Shown here one piece after another: positions 12,109 through 24,164 of a stretch of 64,000 nt of DNA. The stretch covers positions 3,038,001 through 3,102,000 of the forward strand of contig CP021221.1 of NCBI GenBank assembly GCA_003999685.1, given 5' to 3'. The translations under genes were made by a program, and so were the position numbers. The first letter of the stretch is position 1. Each line of letters opens with the position of its first letter. Below the pieces are notes generated by a model. That model searched no databases, was not told where the DNA came from, and was given only the letters and a program-made list of their open reading frames with translations. This DNA comes from Taiwanofungus camphoratus. Taxonomy: Eukaryota > Basidiomycota > Agaricomycetes > Polyporales > Taiwanofungaceae.

Positions 12109-12460
12109 TTTTTTTTTTTTTTTTTTTAAATTCTTCAGGTTTATACTCCATACATCGTAGGTACATGTAGAGTAATAATGATAGTGAGTAGGCATCCACG
12201 CCCACATGAGCGGCACATCTACAGTTTTCAGTGGCCTCGTTATATGGCGTGGGCATTTAATCCAGCTAGGCCTGCAAAAGGAAGGGTACAGTCATCTATA
12301 GGAAGCCATACCCGACCCCCACCCTACCCGCTTTTCACGCTCTATGTGTTTACCCAGCCCAGTGATCCTGTTCCATCAGTAATACACCCTATGAACTGAG
12401 TGTAGCCCTACAGGTTTCAGGCCTCAGTTATCGTTCGGGTATACAAGGGGGTCATCGCGG

Positions 12461-13440
12461 TGTTGTGGACTATAACACTCTAACCCCTACTGGGTACGAC
12501 CTAGAGAAGCTGGAATGCTATAGAACTAGTTAGTGTGGAGGGGAGAGTCAGCAGCAAAGGGTTCCCGATCTCAAATGGGTCGAGAGACGTCTACGAAGGT
12601 TTTCGACGACCCTCTACGTGTGTCGCGACTGCTCGACGTAGCTTCGATGCGCTACTATGCTGTACTATACTAGGGAGAGGCTTAAACGTGAGAACTTAGC
12701 TGATATACAGCCCTTCAAATTTCTGTAGAAGGCGGACTTGGGTTAGAGAGAGATGCTAGCGCAACCCTTCGATGTGGCTCGAAGGTGGGCGTAAGACTGA
12801 ACGCAACTTCTTCGACTGATGTCGAAGACGGACGAGACGCAAGCCTTCAAGATACTGTAGAAGGCAGATAGTAGACGCAACTCTTCGAACGTAATCGAAG
12901 ACGGAAGGACGCAGTAGAACGCAGTAGGTGACTAAATCGAAGGTGCTCTTCTTGAGCTCTGCAGGATAGGGGAAAACTTCTCTGTTGTTCCGAGACACCA
13001 TACATCGCATTTATACTACTGTACTATAATGTAAGGTGCACCGGGAGTGGCATAGTACGAGTGGCATCCTAACTTCTTGCGTACTACGAATTATGGAGTG
13101 GCATGAAATATACTAAGACAAGACCTGGGGCCGTAGCGTTATCGAGTACATCGAGTGGCGCATCGTAGCAAATCGAGCGATATCGGAGTGGCGAGACCGG
13201 TCACGTGCGAGGACATTGAGTGGCAACTGCGCGTGGCGTATTGTGCGTAGAGGGATCGGTACACCGGAACATCAGACCGGAACTGGCGGAGTGGCGGTGG
13301 CGTGATTCGAGGCTATCGGAGAGTCCCGCGGTGGCTTTTCGGGCTGTATCGGACATGTCGAGTGGTGTCGAAGCCATGACTAAGGTCCTAGGGTCGAGTG
13401 AGGGCGCTCCACGGGGCCTAGAAGGGCCTGGCGCCTATCA
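12461..13440 (+). mobile_element. Solo LTR, family LTR-1 (copy 1)
   Basis: 980 bp, beginning TGTTGTGG and ending GCCTATCA, with the 4-bp duplication GCGG at 12457-12460 and 13441-13444. It sits in the LINE-2 3' end, between sequence matching 56225 and 56230 of the intact LINE. No internal retroelement region is present, so this is a solo LTR. It contains a tandem set of small hairpins (12709-12915) and a run of GAGTGGC repeats (13038-13370). It is a retroelement fossil of unknown superfamily. Confidence 0.9.
12709..12915. repeat. Array of five small hairpins inside LTR-1
   Basis: Five modules of about 40-50 bp each follow the pattern CAACcCTTCGA-N5-7-TCGAAGgCGGA, so each can fold as a short stem-loop. 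The same array occurs in the other three LTR-1 copies (near 15590-15790, 24690-24900 and 41480-41690). Confidence 0.7.
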
Positions 13441-15329
13441 GCGGATACTAGGTTCCGCTATCCCCTCATCTACCCAATTGTGGTATAGTTCAAACACCTT
13501 TGCTTCAGCGTCATACCATTCACAGAACTCACGGAATTTTCCACCCAGGGCGGTGATCATTCCAGGATCTAAATGTTGGTTCATATGGAACCGCTGCCAT
13601 GCTGCTTGTCTTCCGACAGTGTGGCACATAAGACGGGCACAAGTGAATGTTCTCGTGCACGCAGCTTTGGCTTCAAGCAGAGATTCCGCCAGAATCTCCG
13701 CCCAATCAAATGTGGAGACCATCGGGTTGAGCCAAAGAAACTCCATAATGTCATCTGGGGTCCAACTCCTCTGTTCAGGGGGCCCCATCAGAAGCGGGTC
13801 TCGAGGACCCTGTTGGCGCTTCGTCCTGACCCAGAATGGGCAGTCGAAGAGCATATGTTCCCTTGTTTCCTCCGCTCTGCACAGGCAGAGGTGAGGTCCA
13901 GGGATATTGAACCTAGATCGGTATTCACCATCTGGGAAATGGTTGGTGAGGACACGGCATACGCGTGCCACCTCCTTGTTGGACTTGCCAGCTGCCTTCA
14001 GGACCCACGTGCCCTTAGCTGTGGTTCCGTGCAGCGGTAAGGCGTCTTCGGTTACATTCCATAACCGGTGACCGCGATAGCTGGGATTGTCGACTAATGT
14101 CCCCCAGCGCTTTTTGACCCTTGCTTTGATGTGAGCAAGGGCCATTGATTGTGAGATGAATTTCGGTTGGGGATCGTCCAATGCTTTCTTCACGAGTTCA
14201 TTGACGAACTCGTTCTGAAAAATGCCTTTATGGAATGGAACCCAAAAAAGGACTATGCGTTGTCGTTCATCCGCATCGAGGAACACTCTTACGTGTTGAG
14301 AAGCCATGACCGCCGCCATTTGCGACGGCCCTACCTCCGGCTGGAAGATTCGGTCGAGTGCCGATTGGTTATCAGAACAGACTATAAGGGTGGTGATGTG
14401 GGCAGGGACATCACTGATCACTTCCCGCAGCCCACGCGCCAATGCCAGCATCTCCACATTGAAGCTCTGGACCTTGCCGGCCCCGAACTTCCCATGGGCA
14501 ACGTGGTCTTCCCCGTCAATGACGAGCCACGCGCTACCGGATCTCACTTCTGGTGCATTTGCATACGACCCGTCGGTGAACAGCATTCGCCCTTCTGGTT
14601 GGGCCAACTGGCGCCGGAACTCCGGCCACCAGGTGAACTCCAACCAGTCGGCAAATTCAGGTGAGCGTTTATTTGGACCTTTTCCGTCCAAGAACACCCG
14701 CTCGAAACAATCAATGTACCGATCCATGACCCGGTCTCCGGGCCACACCTTCGGATGGAGTGGTGCAAAGTCTTCTGATGACTGCCGCCCGATGCGATCT
14801 ATGAACGTCATGGGGGTGACTTGGCGCAGTGATATTGGTGACGTTGGTTGCCCAATAAGGTGGAAGGGCAGCCCTCATTGGATGCCCTTCGTGAACTCGC
14901 CACACTCGAAGCGCAGCTTTCTCCATGTACCGGTCAACTTGAATGCGAATGGGGACCAACCCACCCAGCATCTCCATCGCCCTGATCAGTGTGGTTTTAA
15001 AACAGCCGGTGATCCACTGAGCTGCTCTAGACTGAGTAGTCTGCAATTCTTTTGCAGCCCATTTGAGGCCCTTCCACTGTGGGTTCCACCACAGTTGAGC
15101 ACCATATAGCATCAACGGCACAACGTGCGTGATGTAGAGCCGCCGTTTGTTGATGGGATGGAATCCGCATGCCAAGTTGCCGAGCATGCGAAGTGCGTTG
15201 CACGTGCTAGCCGCCTTATTGGCATAAAACTGCACGTGCGCATGGAAGCTAAGTTTGGGGTCTAGAAAGAACCCAAGATAGCGCATTGTGTCCTTTGCTC
15301 GCAAAGTGACATCATGTTCGTCAGTCCGG
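13441..15329 (-). pseudogene. LINE-2 piece 5: RT end, RNase H and C-terminal zinc motif
   Basis: Matches residues of the intact LINE from AKDTMRYLGFF to the C-terminus (VDEGIAEPSIR). It contains the RT thumb-like region, an RNase H domain (TDGSYANA, EMLALARGL, SDNQSA, GIFQNEFVNEL) and the C-terminal CLCRAEETREHMLFDC motif. A deletion of about 35 nt relative to the intact copy near 14821 shifts the frame, and the RNase H motif VPSHKG is VPFHKG here. The right edge is CCGG (15326-15329), the target duplication of the LTR-2 copy. Confidence 0.85.
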
Positions 15330-16765
15330 TGATATGATGATGCGCACTATAACACTCCAACCCCAACTGGGTATGACCTAGAGAAGCTGGAAGGCTATAG
15401 AACTAGTTAGTGTGGAGGGAAGAGTCAGCAGCAAAGGGTTCCCGATCTCAAATGGGTCGAGAGACGTCTACGAAGGTCTTCAACGACCCTCTACGTGTGT
15501 CGCGACTGCTCGACGTAGCTTCGATGCGCTACTATGCTGTACTATACTAGGGAGAGACTTAAACGTGAGAACTTAGCTGATACGCAACCCTTCGAAATAC
15601 TGTAGAAGGCGGACTTGGGTTAGAGAGAGATGCTAGCGCAACCCTTCGATGTGGCTCGAAGGTGAACGTAAGACTGAACGCAACTTCTTCGACGGATGTC
15701 AAAGACGGACGAGACGCAACCCTTCAAGATACTGTAGAGGGCGGATAGTAGACGCAACTCTTCGAACGTAATCGAAGACGGAAGGACGCAGTAGAACACA
15801 GTAGGTGACTAAATCGAAGGTGCTCTTCTTGAGCTCTGCAGGATAGGGGAAAACTTCTCTGTTGTTCCGAGACACCATACCTCATGTTTATACTACTGTA
15901 CTATAATGTAAGGCGCATCGGGAGTGGCATAGTACGAGTGGCATCCTAACTACTTGCGTACTACGAACTATGGAGTGGCATGAAATATACTAAGACAAGA
16001 CCTGGGGCCGTAGCGTTATCGAGTACATCGAGTGGCGCATCGTAGCAGATCGAGCGATATCGGGGTGGCGAGACCGGTCACATGCGAGGACATTGAGTGG
16101 CAACTGCGTGTGGCGTATTGTGCGTAGAGGGACCAGTACACCGGAACATTGGACTGGAACTGGCGGAGTGGCAGTGGCGTGATTTGAGGCTATCGGAGAG
16201 TCCCGTGGTGGCTTTTTGGGCTGTATTGGACGCGTCGAGTGGCGTCGAAGCCATGACTAAGGTCCTAGGGTCGAGTGAGGGCGCTCCGTGGGGCCTAGAA
16301 GTGCCTGGCGCCTATCAACGACCTAGGGGACCCTGGTACCTAGGGAGTGCTCCGCAACGTGGCTGTGATAGGTAGTGTGGGAACTGTGGGGGTGTGAGGG
16401 TAGGAGCTACAACCTGTATGTCTTGTTTTTGTAAGTAGGGGAGTAAGGGGTCAAGGGTCCTGCACAACAGGATCTTGTTCCTAAGTGCTATACGATCCCT
16501 AAGGCCTTGCGAGGCCCTCCAAAGTGCGTGAAGTCCTTCGAGGTTTTGCGAAGTCCTTCGAAGTTTTAGCTAAATTGCACGCGCTGACTTCGTAGGCTGT
16601 GTGGAGTTAAGGAGCAATAAGCCAATAGACTATAGTTTCAACTAAGCAGCAGGGAGTATGAGACTGCTGCGAAGTCTTTTAGCTAGAGTTAGCTAAAGGG
16701 CGTGAGGCTTAGAGGCTTGTTAGAACGAGGTGGGCGAGGTTTGACTAGTGTAGGAGACCTGTAGG
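15330..16765 (+). mobile_element. LTR-2 solo, 5' part, with LTR-1 nested in it
   Basis: LTR-2 sequence occupies 15330-15337 and 16318-16765. The first eight bases are cut off by a nested LTR-1. It ends at GTAGG (16761-16765), where an LTR-3 element entered. The remaining 3' part of this same LTR-2 is at 18764-19972 in inverted orientation. The outer duplication is CCGG at 15326-15329 and 18760-18763. Confidence 0.85.
15338..16317 (+). mobile_element. Solo LTR, family LTR-1 (copy 2), nested in LTR-2
   Basis: 980 bp, beginning TGATGCGC and ending CCTATCA. It lies eight bases inside LTR-2, with the duplication ATGA (15334-15337) and ACGA (16318-16321). The uninterrupted LTR-2 copies read TGATACGACC, so the original site was ACGA and the left copy lost its CpG by transition. 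Compared with copy 1, this copy has many C-to-T and G-to-A changes at CpG. Confidence 0.88.
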
Positions 16766-17878
16766 TGATACAATTTCTTTTATCGCATAGCTTATCGGTC
16801 AGACCTCGGATAGGTCCTGTGACCTTTCGCTCCTAGGACGGGCCTCGGGTAGGCCCAGCTTCTTCGCGCAGCATTTTGACTCATCGCTGCTTACGGTACG
16901 GGCCTCAGATGGGCCCCGGTTACTCATGGACACTGACTCATATCGGGCCCCGCTTACACATTCCGTCTTACGCTTACTGATTGCTAATACTGATACAAGC
17001 TGGTATCAACGACCGGAAGCCTCGAACGTGAGGACCTGGCTACTAGAGATAGTAGTGAGGCTTTATGGACACTGCGTATGTCCTTTCTGGGCGAAGTCGA
17101 TAGAGTCGAGCGAGTACTCAGGTACGAAGCGAAAGGTCGCAAGATACGAGTATAAGATTGCTAGTGGTAACTAGCTACTTGGTAACCAGATCGAACTTAA
17201 GGTCCGACCTACAAAGTACAGGGCCTTATATATGTATTCTACTCTGCGCACGGACCATGGCACGTGGTCTAAGAATCAGCATGAGTAAGCGTATGTAAGG
17301 CGATATGAGTCATCAGGCCGTATTAGCAATCAGTAAGTGTACGACAGAATGTGTAAGTGGGGCCCGATATGAGTCAGTGTCCATGAGTAATCGGGGCCCG
17401 TCCGGGGCCCGTACCGTAAGCAGCGATGAGTCAAGATGCTGCGCGAAGAAGCTGGGCCTACCCGAGGCCCGTCCTAGAAGCGAAAGGTCATGGGACCAAT
17501 CTGAGGTCCGACCGATAAGATATGCGATAAAAGAAGTTGTATCAAATACGGCCCGATGACTCATATCGCCTTACTTACGCTTACTCATGCTGATTCCTAG
17601 ACCACATGCCATGGTCCGTGCGCAGGGTAGAATACGTATATAAGGCCATGTACTTTGTAGGTCGGACCTTAAGTTCGATCTGGTTACCAAGTAGCTAGTT
17701 ACCACTAGCAATCTTATACTCATATCTTGCGACCTCTCGCTTCGTACCTGAGTACTCGCTCAACTCTATCGACTTCACCCAGGAGGACATACGCAGTGTC
17801 CATAAAGCCTCGCTACTATCCCTCGTAGTCAGGTCCTCACGTGCGAGGCTTTCTGGTTGTTGATACCAGCTTGTATCA
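16766..17878 (-). mobile_element. LTR-3 (inverted), split by a solo LTR-3; left edge of an inversion
   Basis: The reverse complement of LTR-3 occupies 16766-16990 and 17550-17878, from TGATACAATTTC to GCTTGTATCA. Its left flank is GTAGG (16761-16765) and its right flank is GTTGA (17879-17883). These do not match each other, whereas each matches the flank of a different LTR-3 end further right (19968-19972 and 40099-40103, read on the other strand). This is the signature of recombination between two LTR-3 copies. Confidence 0.85.
16991..17544 (+). mobile_element. Solo LTR-3 nested inside LTR-3
   Basis: 554 bp, TGATACAAGC to GTTGTATCA, with the 5-bp duplication AATAC at 16986-16990 and 17545-17549. 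It is inserted in opposite orientation in another LTR-3. Same family as the LTRs of E1. Confidence 0.9.
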
Positions 17879-18763
17879 GTTGAGACCAATCTCGGTATAC
17901 ATGTGCGGCAATGGCTGTGCGCATATTATAATGCTTGTCTCGACTTTGAGGTTTATCCAAGCGTCTTCAAGCGGTCTGTTACGGTGGTATTGCCTAAACC
18001 AAACAAACTGGATTACACGCTAGCGAAGGCTTACAGGCCTATCTGCTTGCTTAACTGCTTTGGCAAATTGTTCGAAAAGATCATTGCCAAACGAATGCAG
18101 TGGGATGCCCAGAAGCAGGGAATCCTACACCCATATCAGTTTGGTGGGGCTATGCAGCATAGCACCACCGACGCAGGTATCCAGCTGGTGCACAATGTCA
18201 AAGAGGCATGGGCACGAGACCTTATCCCATCAGTGCTGTTGCTCGATGTGTCACAGTTTTACCCATCCATCAATCATGATGCGCTGGTAGGAATAATGAG
18301 AAAGCAGGGCTTCAATAGCAAGCTCTGTAATTTCATGGCAAATTACTTGATCAGGTGAAAAACCCGATTCTTGTTCAATGGTACCCTGACCGATCCATCT
18401 GACTTCGATGTCGGAGTCGGCCAGGGCTCGAGTCTATCCCCGATTTTATCTGGGGTTTACATTGCACCAGTTATACACAAGTGGGCGCCTGTCCATTTGG
18501 TACAACCGGGCCGTACCAGGACCCAGTTCTATGTGGACAATGGTCTCATCATGGCGGCTTCGCCGAAAGCTGTTGATGACAGCCCGCAAGCCCTTGTGCT
18601 GAAAAACAATGCCATCCTGTCGGATGTCTTTCATAATCTAGTCGGCGATCTGAACCATTTAGGTTTAGATGTCGAAGGAGATAAGTTGGAGTTGATGCAC
18701 TTCTGGAAGCGCCAGAAGGGTTATTCAACTTCCCGACCCCTTGGTCCGGATCTAACCATCCGG
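17879..18763 (+). pseudogene. LINE-2 piece 4: reverse transcriptase core, inverted
   Basis: RT domain on the plus strand although the rest of LINE-2 is on the minus strand. It contains AYRPICLLNCFGKLFEKI, LLLDVSQFYPSINHDAL, VGQGSSLSPILSG and FYVDNGLIMAASP. The catalytic motif is YVDN (intact copy: YVDD), and an in-frame TGA lies at 18356-18358 where the intact copy has an Ile-Gly-Arg-Lys stretch. The left edge is GTTGA and the right edge CCGG, both target duplications of later LTR insertions. Confidence 0.9.
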
Positions 18764-19972
18764 TGATGAGTCCTGTAGCCTCCTAGGCCCCAAATCGCGA
18801 TTTTAGGAGCTTTCTAATCACTCAACCGACCATTCTAAGACTCTTCTACAGTCTACAACAGGTGGGATAGGTTCCTATAATATTCCTAACACCTCCTTTC
18901 CTTCCTAAACCCTTCTAACACTCTATGAAGTCCTGCGAAGTCACATGAGGTGCTACAAGGTTTTAAATGCTAGCCACGAAGTCCCTAACTCCTGCTAATT
19001 CCACTATCGGACACTGCCGGCCCTCCCATACTGTTCTATTGGATCTAGGTCCTACCTACTACATCACTCATCCTGGGCTTAGCTAAGAAGTCTTAGCTAA
19101 GTCTCTCCTAGCTCTTGTGATTGCAGCTACCTCTGATAGGCTCCGAAACGGTCCGAAGTTCCAGAAGCTGGACTTAGGAAGCCTTGCACACCCCATGGGT
19201 CTCGATCCTATGCCATAAGGTCATCCTAGGGCGCATCCATATGATCCTCCACCCATTTAGGACACCTCCTACCTCGATTAGGCCAAGTCCCGCTGCTAAG
19301 AACTTCATACGCTCTTAGCCCACTAAGATAGTTGATCACGGTGCATGGCTGCTCTCGGATAGTCATCCTGCCCTCGTGAATGAACTTGGTCACCTTTCTA
19401 CCGTACGTAGTTCCCCTGTTTCAGTTCCTATTTAGTTCCTATCCTCCTCATGTTCACTTCGGAGCCCATGCACTTTAGTACACATTTCGGACTCGTAAGG
19501 ATCACTTCATGCGAGAATAGTTTACCTCACGCTCCCCTATTTAGGCAGAGGTAGTTTACTATGTACGACAGAGACCCCTCAGTGCACGCTTCTCTCTTTG
19601 GAATACAAGTTCCCCTGTAGCTCTGATCTCAGGAAAGCGCCGCAAGTACAACCTTAGGAACAGTCCTAAGGCCCCTAAGTCTCCACCCCAGCTCCATTTC
19701 AGTACCTTTGAACTACGTCTACGCTTGCGATATATCTACGAACCACGTCTACGCTTCCCGAACTACGCACTACGATCCATGAAGTCGCCGTGACTTCGCA
19801 CCCTTCAGCACCTCATATAGCATCTATCCAGTGGGCCTCCGCCTTAGTTATACCCTTAGGCTTACGTTACACCATCTCTACAACCTACAAATAGCCCTAC
19901 AACTCTCCCATAGCCTTCATTTCAGGCTATAGTACATCTCCCTACGCCCTCGAACTCTCTGACCTCTCCTAC
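18764..19972 (-). mobile_element. LTR-2 solo, 3' part, inverted
   Basis: Reverse complement of the LTR-2 3' portion, beginning TGATGAGTCC and ending CTCTCCTAC. It continues exactly from the point where the plus-oriented piece stops at 16765 (GTAGG shared). The inverted state follows from the LTR-3 recombination. Confidence 0.85.
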
Positions 19973-20515
19973 TGATACAAGCTGGTATCAACGACCGGAA
20001 AGCCTCGAACGTGAGGACCTGACTATGAGGGATAGTAGCGAGGCTTTATGGACACTGCGTATGTCCTCCTGGGCGAAGTCGATAGAGTCGAGCGAGTACT
20101 CAGGTACGAAGCGAGAGGTCGCAAGATACGAGTATAAGATTGCTAGTGGTAACTAGCTACTTGGTAACCAGATCGAACTTAAGGTCCGACCTACAAAGTA
20201 CACAGCCTTATATACGTATTCTACCCTGCGCACGGACCATGGCACGTGGTCTAGGAATCAGCATGAGTAAGCGTAAGTAAGGCGATATGAGTCATCGGGC
20301 CGTATTAGCAATCAGTAAGCATAAGACGGAATGTGTAAGTGGGGCCCGATATGAGTCAGTGTCCATGAGTAACCGGGGCCCGTACTGTAAGCAGCGATGA
20401 GTCAAAATGCTGTGCGAAGAAGCTGGGTCTACCCGAGGCCCGTCCTAGGAGCGAAAGGTCACAGGACCTATCCGAGGTCTGACCGATAAGCTATGCGATA
20501 AAAGAAATTGTATCA
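19973..20515 (-). repeat. LTR-3 at left end of E1
   Basis: 543 bp, TGATACAAGC to AATTGTATCA. It lacks about 11 bp present in the 554-bp copies. The left flank CCTAC is the target duplication of the insertion in LTR-2 (GTAGG on the other strand). Confidence 0.88.
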
Positions 20516-20790
20516 TTACCCCCCTACTTATGATTGAACGCCTGGTCAATCAATTAAACTCCACTGGGGACGTGTCGAGTTTCTTCAAATCGAACTTTGA
20601 CGAACAACTGATGAACTCGACGAACTTCCAAGGATGAACTTGAAGAAATTCCTGGAAGTGGACTTGCGGGCGTTCCTCCGCGACCGATAAGGGATGACCC
20701 TTGAACCCATAGGGGATGACCCCTCCAACCGTGAGGATCCTTTCACCTCAAACTATACAGTTTTACGACATGTCGGTCGTATGTTGTAGT

Positions 20791-21087
20791 TTAACGACGT
20801 GCACGGTCGTTCCCTCGCAGTTTAACGACATGCAGGAACCACTCTGGATGATACGGCGGTACCGGGTCGTTGGCGAATGCGTAATGGACGGCGGGGCATT
20901 TACGCGTAAGGTGCCCAGGCGATGGGCGACTACAGCGGAGGCATTTGTAGTCGGGGCATGTCCTGTGCGAGTGAAAAGTGCTACCACAGAGGTAGCATGG
21001 ACCGTAGCGAGTGAACGAGGATGAGGGACCATTTGACTGAGACATGCGAGCAATGAGTGGGGTGAAAATGCGACTTATTGCCCTCAT
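20791..21087 (-). other. E1 small zinc-knuckle ORF after integrase
   Basis: A short reading frame starts at the end of the integrase/chromodomain frame. It holds two knuckle-like motifs, CYLCGSTFHSHRTC (C-x2-C-x4-H-x4-C) and CLRCSRPSPGHLTRKC (C-x2-C-x6-H-x4-C). Such motifs bind nucleic acid in Gag proteins; here they lie downstream of pol, as an extra ORF or tail. Part of a retroelement fossil. Confidence 0.6.
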
Positions 21088-24000
21088 CGTAAATTCTTGC
21101 GCTGCTTATAAGCGTTGAGCAGCTCGTCCACAGTACCGGCTAAGTTCTCTTCCGGTTTCCATGAGTCATCAGCGGATGAGTAACCTTTCCACCTGACTCG
21201 GTACTCTCGGCGATTCCTTCGGCGATTCTCACGATGTCCAACCAGAGCTTCGACTTCGTAGTTATCTTCGCCACTGATAAGCTCCGGTGGTGGTTCCGTG
21301 TAGTTGGGACCATGCGTGTCTGTCTCAGTGTATGGCAAAAGGAGTGCGGTGTGGAAAACGGGGTGCACTCGCCATGTCATCGGGAGTTTCAGCTTGTAAG
21401 ACACCGGTCCTAGAACGTCCGTGATTTCGAAGAGTCCCTCGCGCTTGGGAGCCAACTTCCTCGTCAGGTATGGCAGCTTTAGATTCCGTGAGTCTAGCCA
21501 TACCTTTTGTCCTTTGCGGAAACCCATTCCTTTGGGTTTCATGCGTCTTGCTAACACCACCTGTGCTAGCTCCATTGCTGAGTGTGCGTCTTCCCAAATC
21601 TTCTGCAAGTTCCGCAGTCGATAAGCGGTGCCCGATGTGTCCGATCCGGGGTGTACAACGGGAATCCCTCGAGGTTCATAGCCCATCATGACCTTGAAGG
21701 GTGACGCCTTGATCGTAGAATGCTCACGCGAGTTGTGAGCGAACTGTGCTGAACCCAGCAGCGACGACCAATTGTCCGGGTTGTTGCTCGTGAAACATCG
21801 CAGGTAGATCTTCAATTCCTGGTTGACTTGTTCTGTCTCTCCGTCCGTTTGAGGGTGGAACGCTGTGCTCATAGCTGACTTGACTCCAGTCATACGGCAG
21901 AGCTTCTGGAATACCTTTGATGCAAATTGTGGTCCTCGATCGCTAATGATCTTGTCCAGAAGACCAAACCACTTGTATACCTCACGATATAATGCCTCGG
22001 CTGTTCCTGATGCGTCAATCGTTTTGTTGCATGAAATGAAAATTACCCCCTTCGTAAGGTTGTGGTCCACAACGACCAAAATTGAATCGTAGCCCTCTGA
22101 GGTCGGCAAATCCGTAATGAAATCGCAGCAGAATGTGCTGAACGGAGTGGCGTGCTGCGCGGATTTGATCAGGAGTAGGGCCGATCGGGTGGGGTGCGTG
22201 TTAACTTTCATTTGCTGGCAAGTGCCGCAACCTTTGACGTATCGTGTGATGAAATCAGCCATTCCAGGCCACCAGTAGTCTCGTCGAATAGATGAGAGAG
22301 TTTTCTGAATTCCAGGGTGGCCGGCGAAGGGGAGGTCGTGATAATTCGAGACCGTTTGTCGTCGTAGATCCTCATCCAGGGGAATATACACCCGATTATC
22401 GTAGAGGAGATCTCCGTCTTGAATTGTCCAGTGGTCATTTGAGCCATTTTGTGCATTGCGTATCCCTTCCATATACACTGAGTCATTTACGCATGCTTTC
22501 GCGATGGAAGCCCTGAGACTCGTGTCGATTGCTGCTGCCCATACCTTGTCTGGTAGGACGGTTACATCCTGGTTGTCTGATGAGCCGTCGTCGTGGTCAG
22601 GGTGTCGGGAGAGCGCATCGCTTTGCACCATTTGCGTGCCCGGTACATGAATTAACCTATAGTCGAATTCGGACAAGCGAAGAGCCCATCGTGCTTGTCT
22701 TCGATTGAGGTTTCGTGCCATTTTCCAGTACGTCAGATTCTTGTGATCACTATAAATCGTGACTGGATACGGGCTTCCGATGAGGAGGTGACTCCATTCG
22801 TTGAGTCCTCTCATGACGCCCATGAGTTCTCAGTCATAGATGTCGTAATTTTGTTCCGCTGGCGTCATGCTCTGGGAAATATAACCGCATGGATGCCAAT
22901 CGCCGTTGTTGTCCTTTTGCCTGAGGACAGCGCCTGTGGCGAACTTCGATGCATCCGTTTCTAGCGTGAACGGCTTCTCCGGGTCAGGCATCTGTAAAAC
23001 CGGTTGTTCCAGGAAGGCTTTCTTCAATGCCTCAAAAGCTTCTTGCTGTTCATCGTCCCAGTGCCATTTGACGTCCTTTCGTGTAAGCGAGACCAGAGGC
23101 TGGGCCAGATGCGAGAAGCTGTGTATGAACCGGCGGTAGAAGTTCCCAAATCCGATGAACGACCGAACCTCCCTGAGGTTCTTAGGTATCAGCCAGTCCT
23201 TGATGCCGGCTACCTTGACTGGGTCCATGGCGAGTTGTCCGGGTCTGATGATCATGCCTAAGAATTCGACCTCTTGCACGTTGAATTTGTATTTCTCCGG
23301 TTTGAGATACAGATCGGTATCTCTGAGTCATTCGATAACTTGCTGTGTTCGCTTCTTATGCTCCTCGGGGTCTGTCGAGTAGATAAGGATGTCATCCATA
23401 TAGATTGCCAACCATCCTTCCTTGAGCATGTCTGCGAAGACCATGTTCATCATCCGTTGGAATGTTGCCGGTGAGTTGCACATCCCGAAGAACATTACCA
23501 GGGGTTCGTAGAACGAGGGAGGTCCTTCCCCAGCTGCTGGAACACCAAAAGCCGCTTTCCATTCGTCACCTTCCTTGATGCGAAGGTTATTGTATCCCTG
23601 ATGAAGGTCCATCTTTGTGAAGATCGTGGCGTTATTGAGGCGTTCCAGAAGTTCCGTTACGAGGGGAAGAGGGTATCTGTCTTTGATCGTTCCCTCGTTG
23701 AGTTCCCTGTAGTCCTGGCATGGTCGATATCCGCCGTCCTTCTTATCTACGAAGAAGAATGGGCTTGCGAGTGGCGATTTGGACGGTCTGATGTACCCCT
23801 TCTCTATATTCTCTTCGAAGAACTTGTCCAGTTCCGCTCGTTGGTCCCGATTGAGAGAATACGTCGACTGTTTGAAGTCCTTAAAATCCGGCTTGAGATT
23901 TATTTCGTGGTTGAACTCTGAATGTCTGGGAAGTCTCGCTGCCTTGGCTTTGTCGAACACCGGAAGGAGATCATGGAGGTACTCGGGGACGAGTTCCGTG

Positions 24001-24143
24001 ACTGGCTTCTCCTCTTTCTTGGTGTGTTCCTTGATAGCGAGTTCCGTTGATGTGGTGAGTCGACCGATGTCATGTGTGACCTGCCAGATGAGACCGTTTT
24101 CGAGACGACGATAGGTTCCGTCGAGAGGGTATTTCGTTTCCAT
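21084..24143 (-). other. E1 pol region: RT, RNase H, integrase, chromodomain
   Basis: Minus-strand remnants in the standard Ty3/gypsy order. RT shows YRPCQDYRELN, MDLHQGYNNLRI and the YMDDILIYS active site. The RNase H-like part contains FTLETDASKFATG and GYISQSM. Integrase has the zinc-binding HPGIQKTLSSIRRDYWWPGM...CGTCQQMK, then CCDFITDLP, SDRGPQFAS and the FHPQTDGETEQVNQ region. The C-terminal chromodomain reads YRVRWKGYSSADDSWKPEENL and targets chromoviruses to heterochromatin. Broken in more than one place. Confidence 0.9.
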
Positions 24144-24164
24144 AAGCGGGGCGTCTCGATACGC

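Noticed and set aside
12109-12127. Poly-T tract as a terminator or simple repeat
   Set aside because: It is the poly(A) tail of LINE-2 on the minus strand, with a target duplication beside it. The same applies to 55877-55904.
13220-13894. Plus-strand ORF beginning MATARGVLCVEG, also at 16097, 41994 and 24385 (minus)
   Set aside because: It lies within LTR-1 in every case and runs into whichever host sequence follows. Repetition is due to the LTR, not to a gene family.
14306-15109. Plus-strand ORFs opposite LINE-2 RNase H/RT, and similar ones at 56337-57677
   Set aside because: Antisense shadows of the LINE coding strand, with no independent motif.
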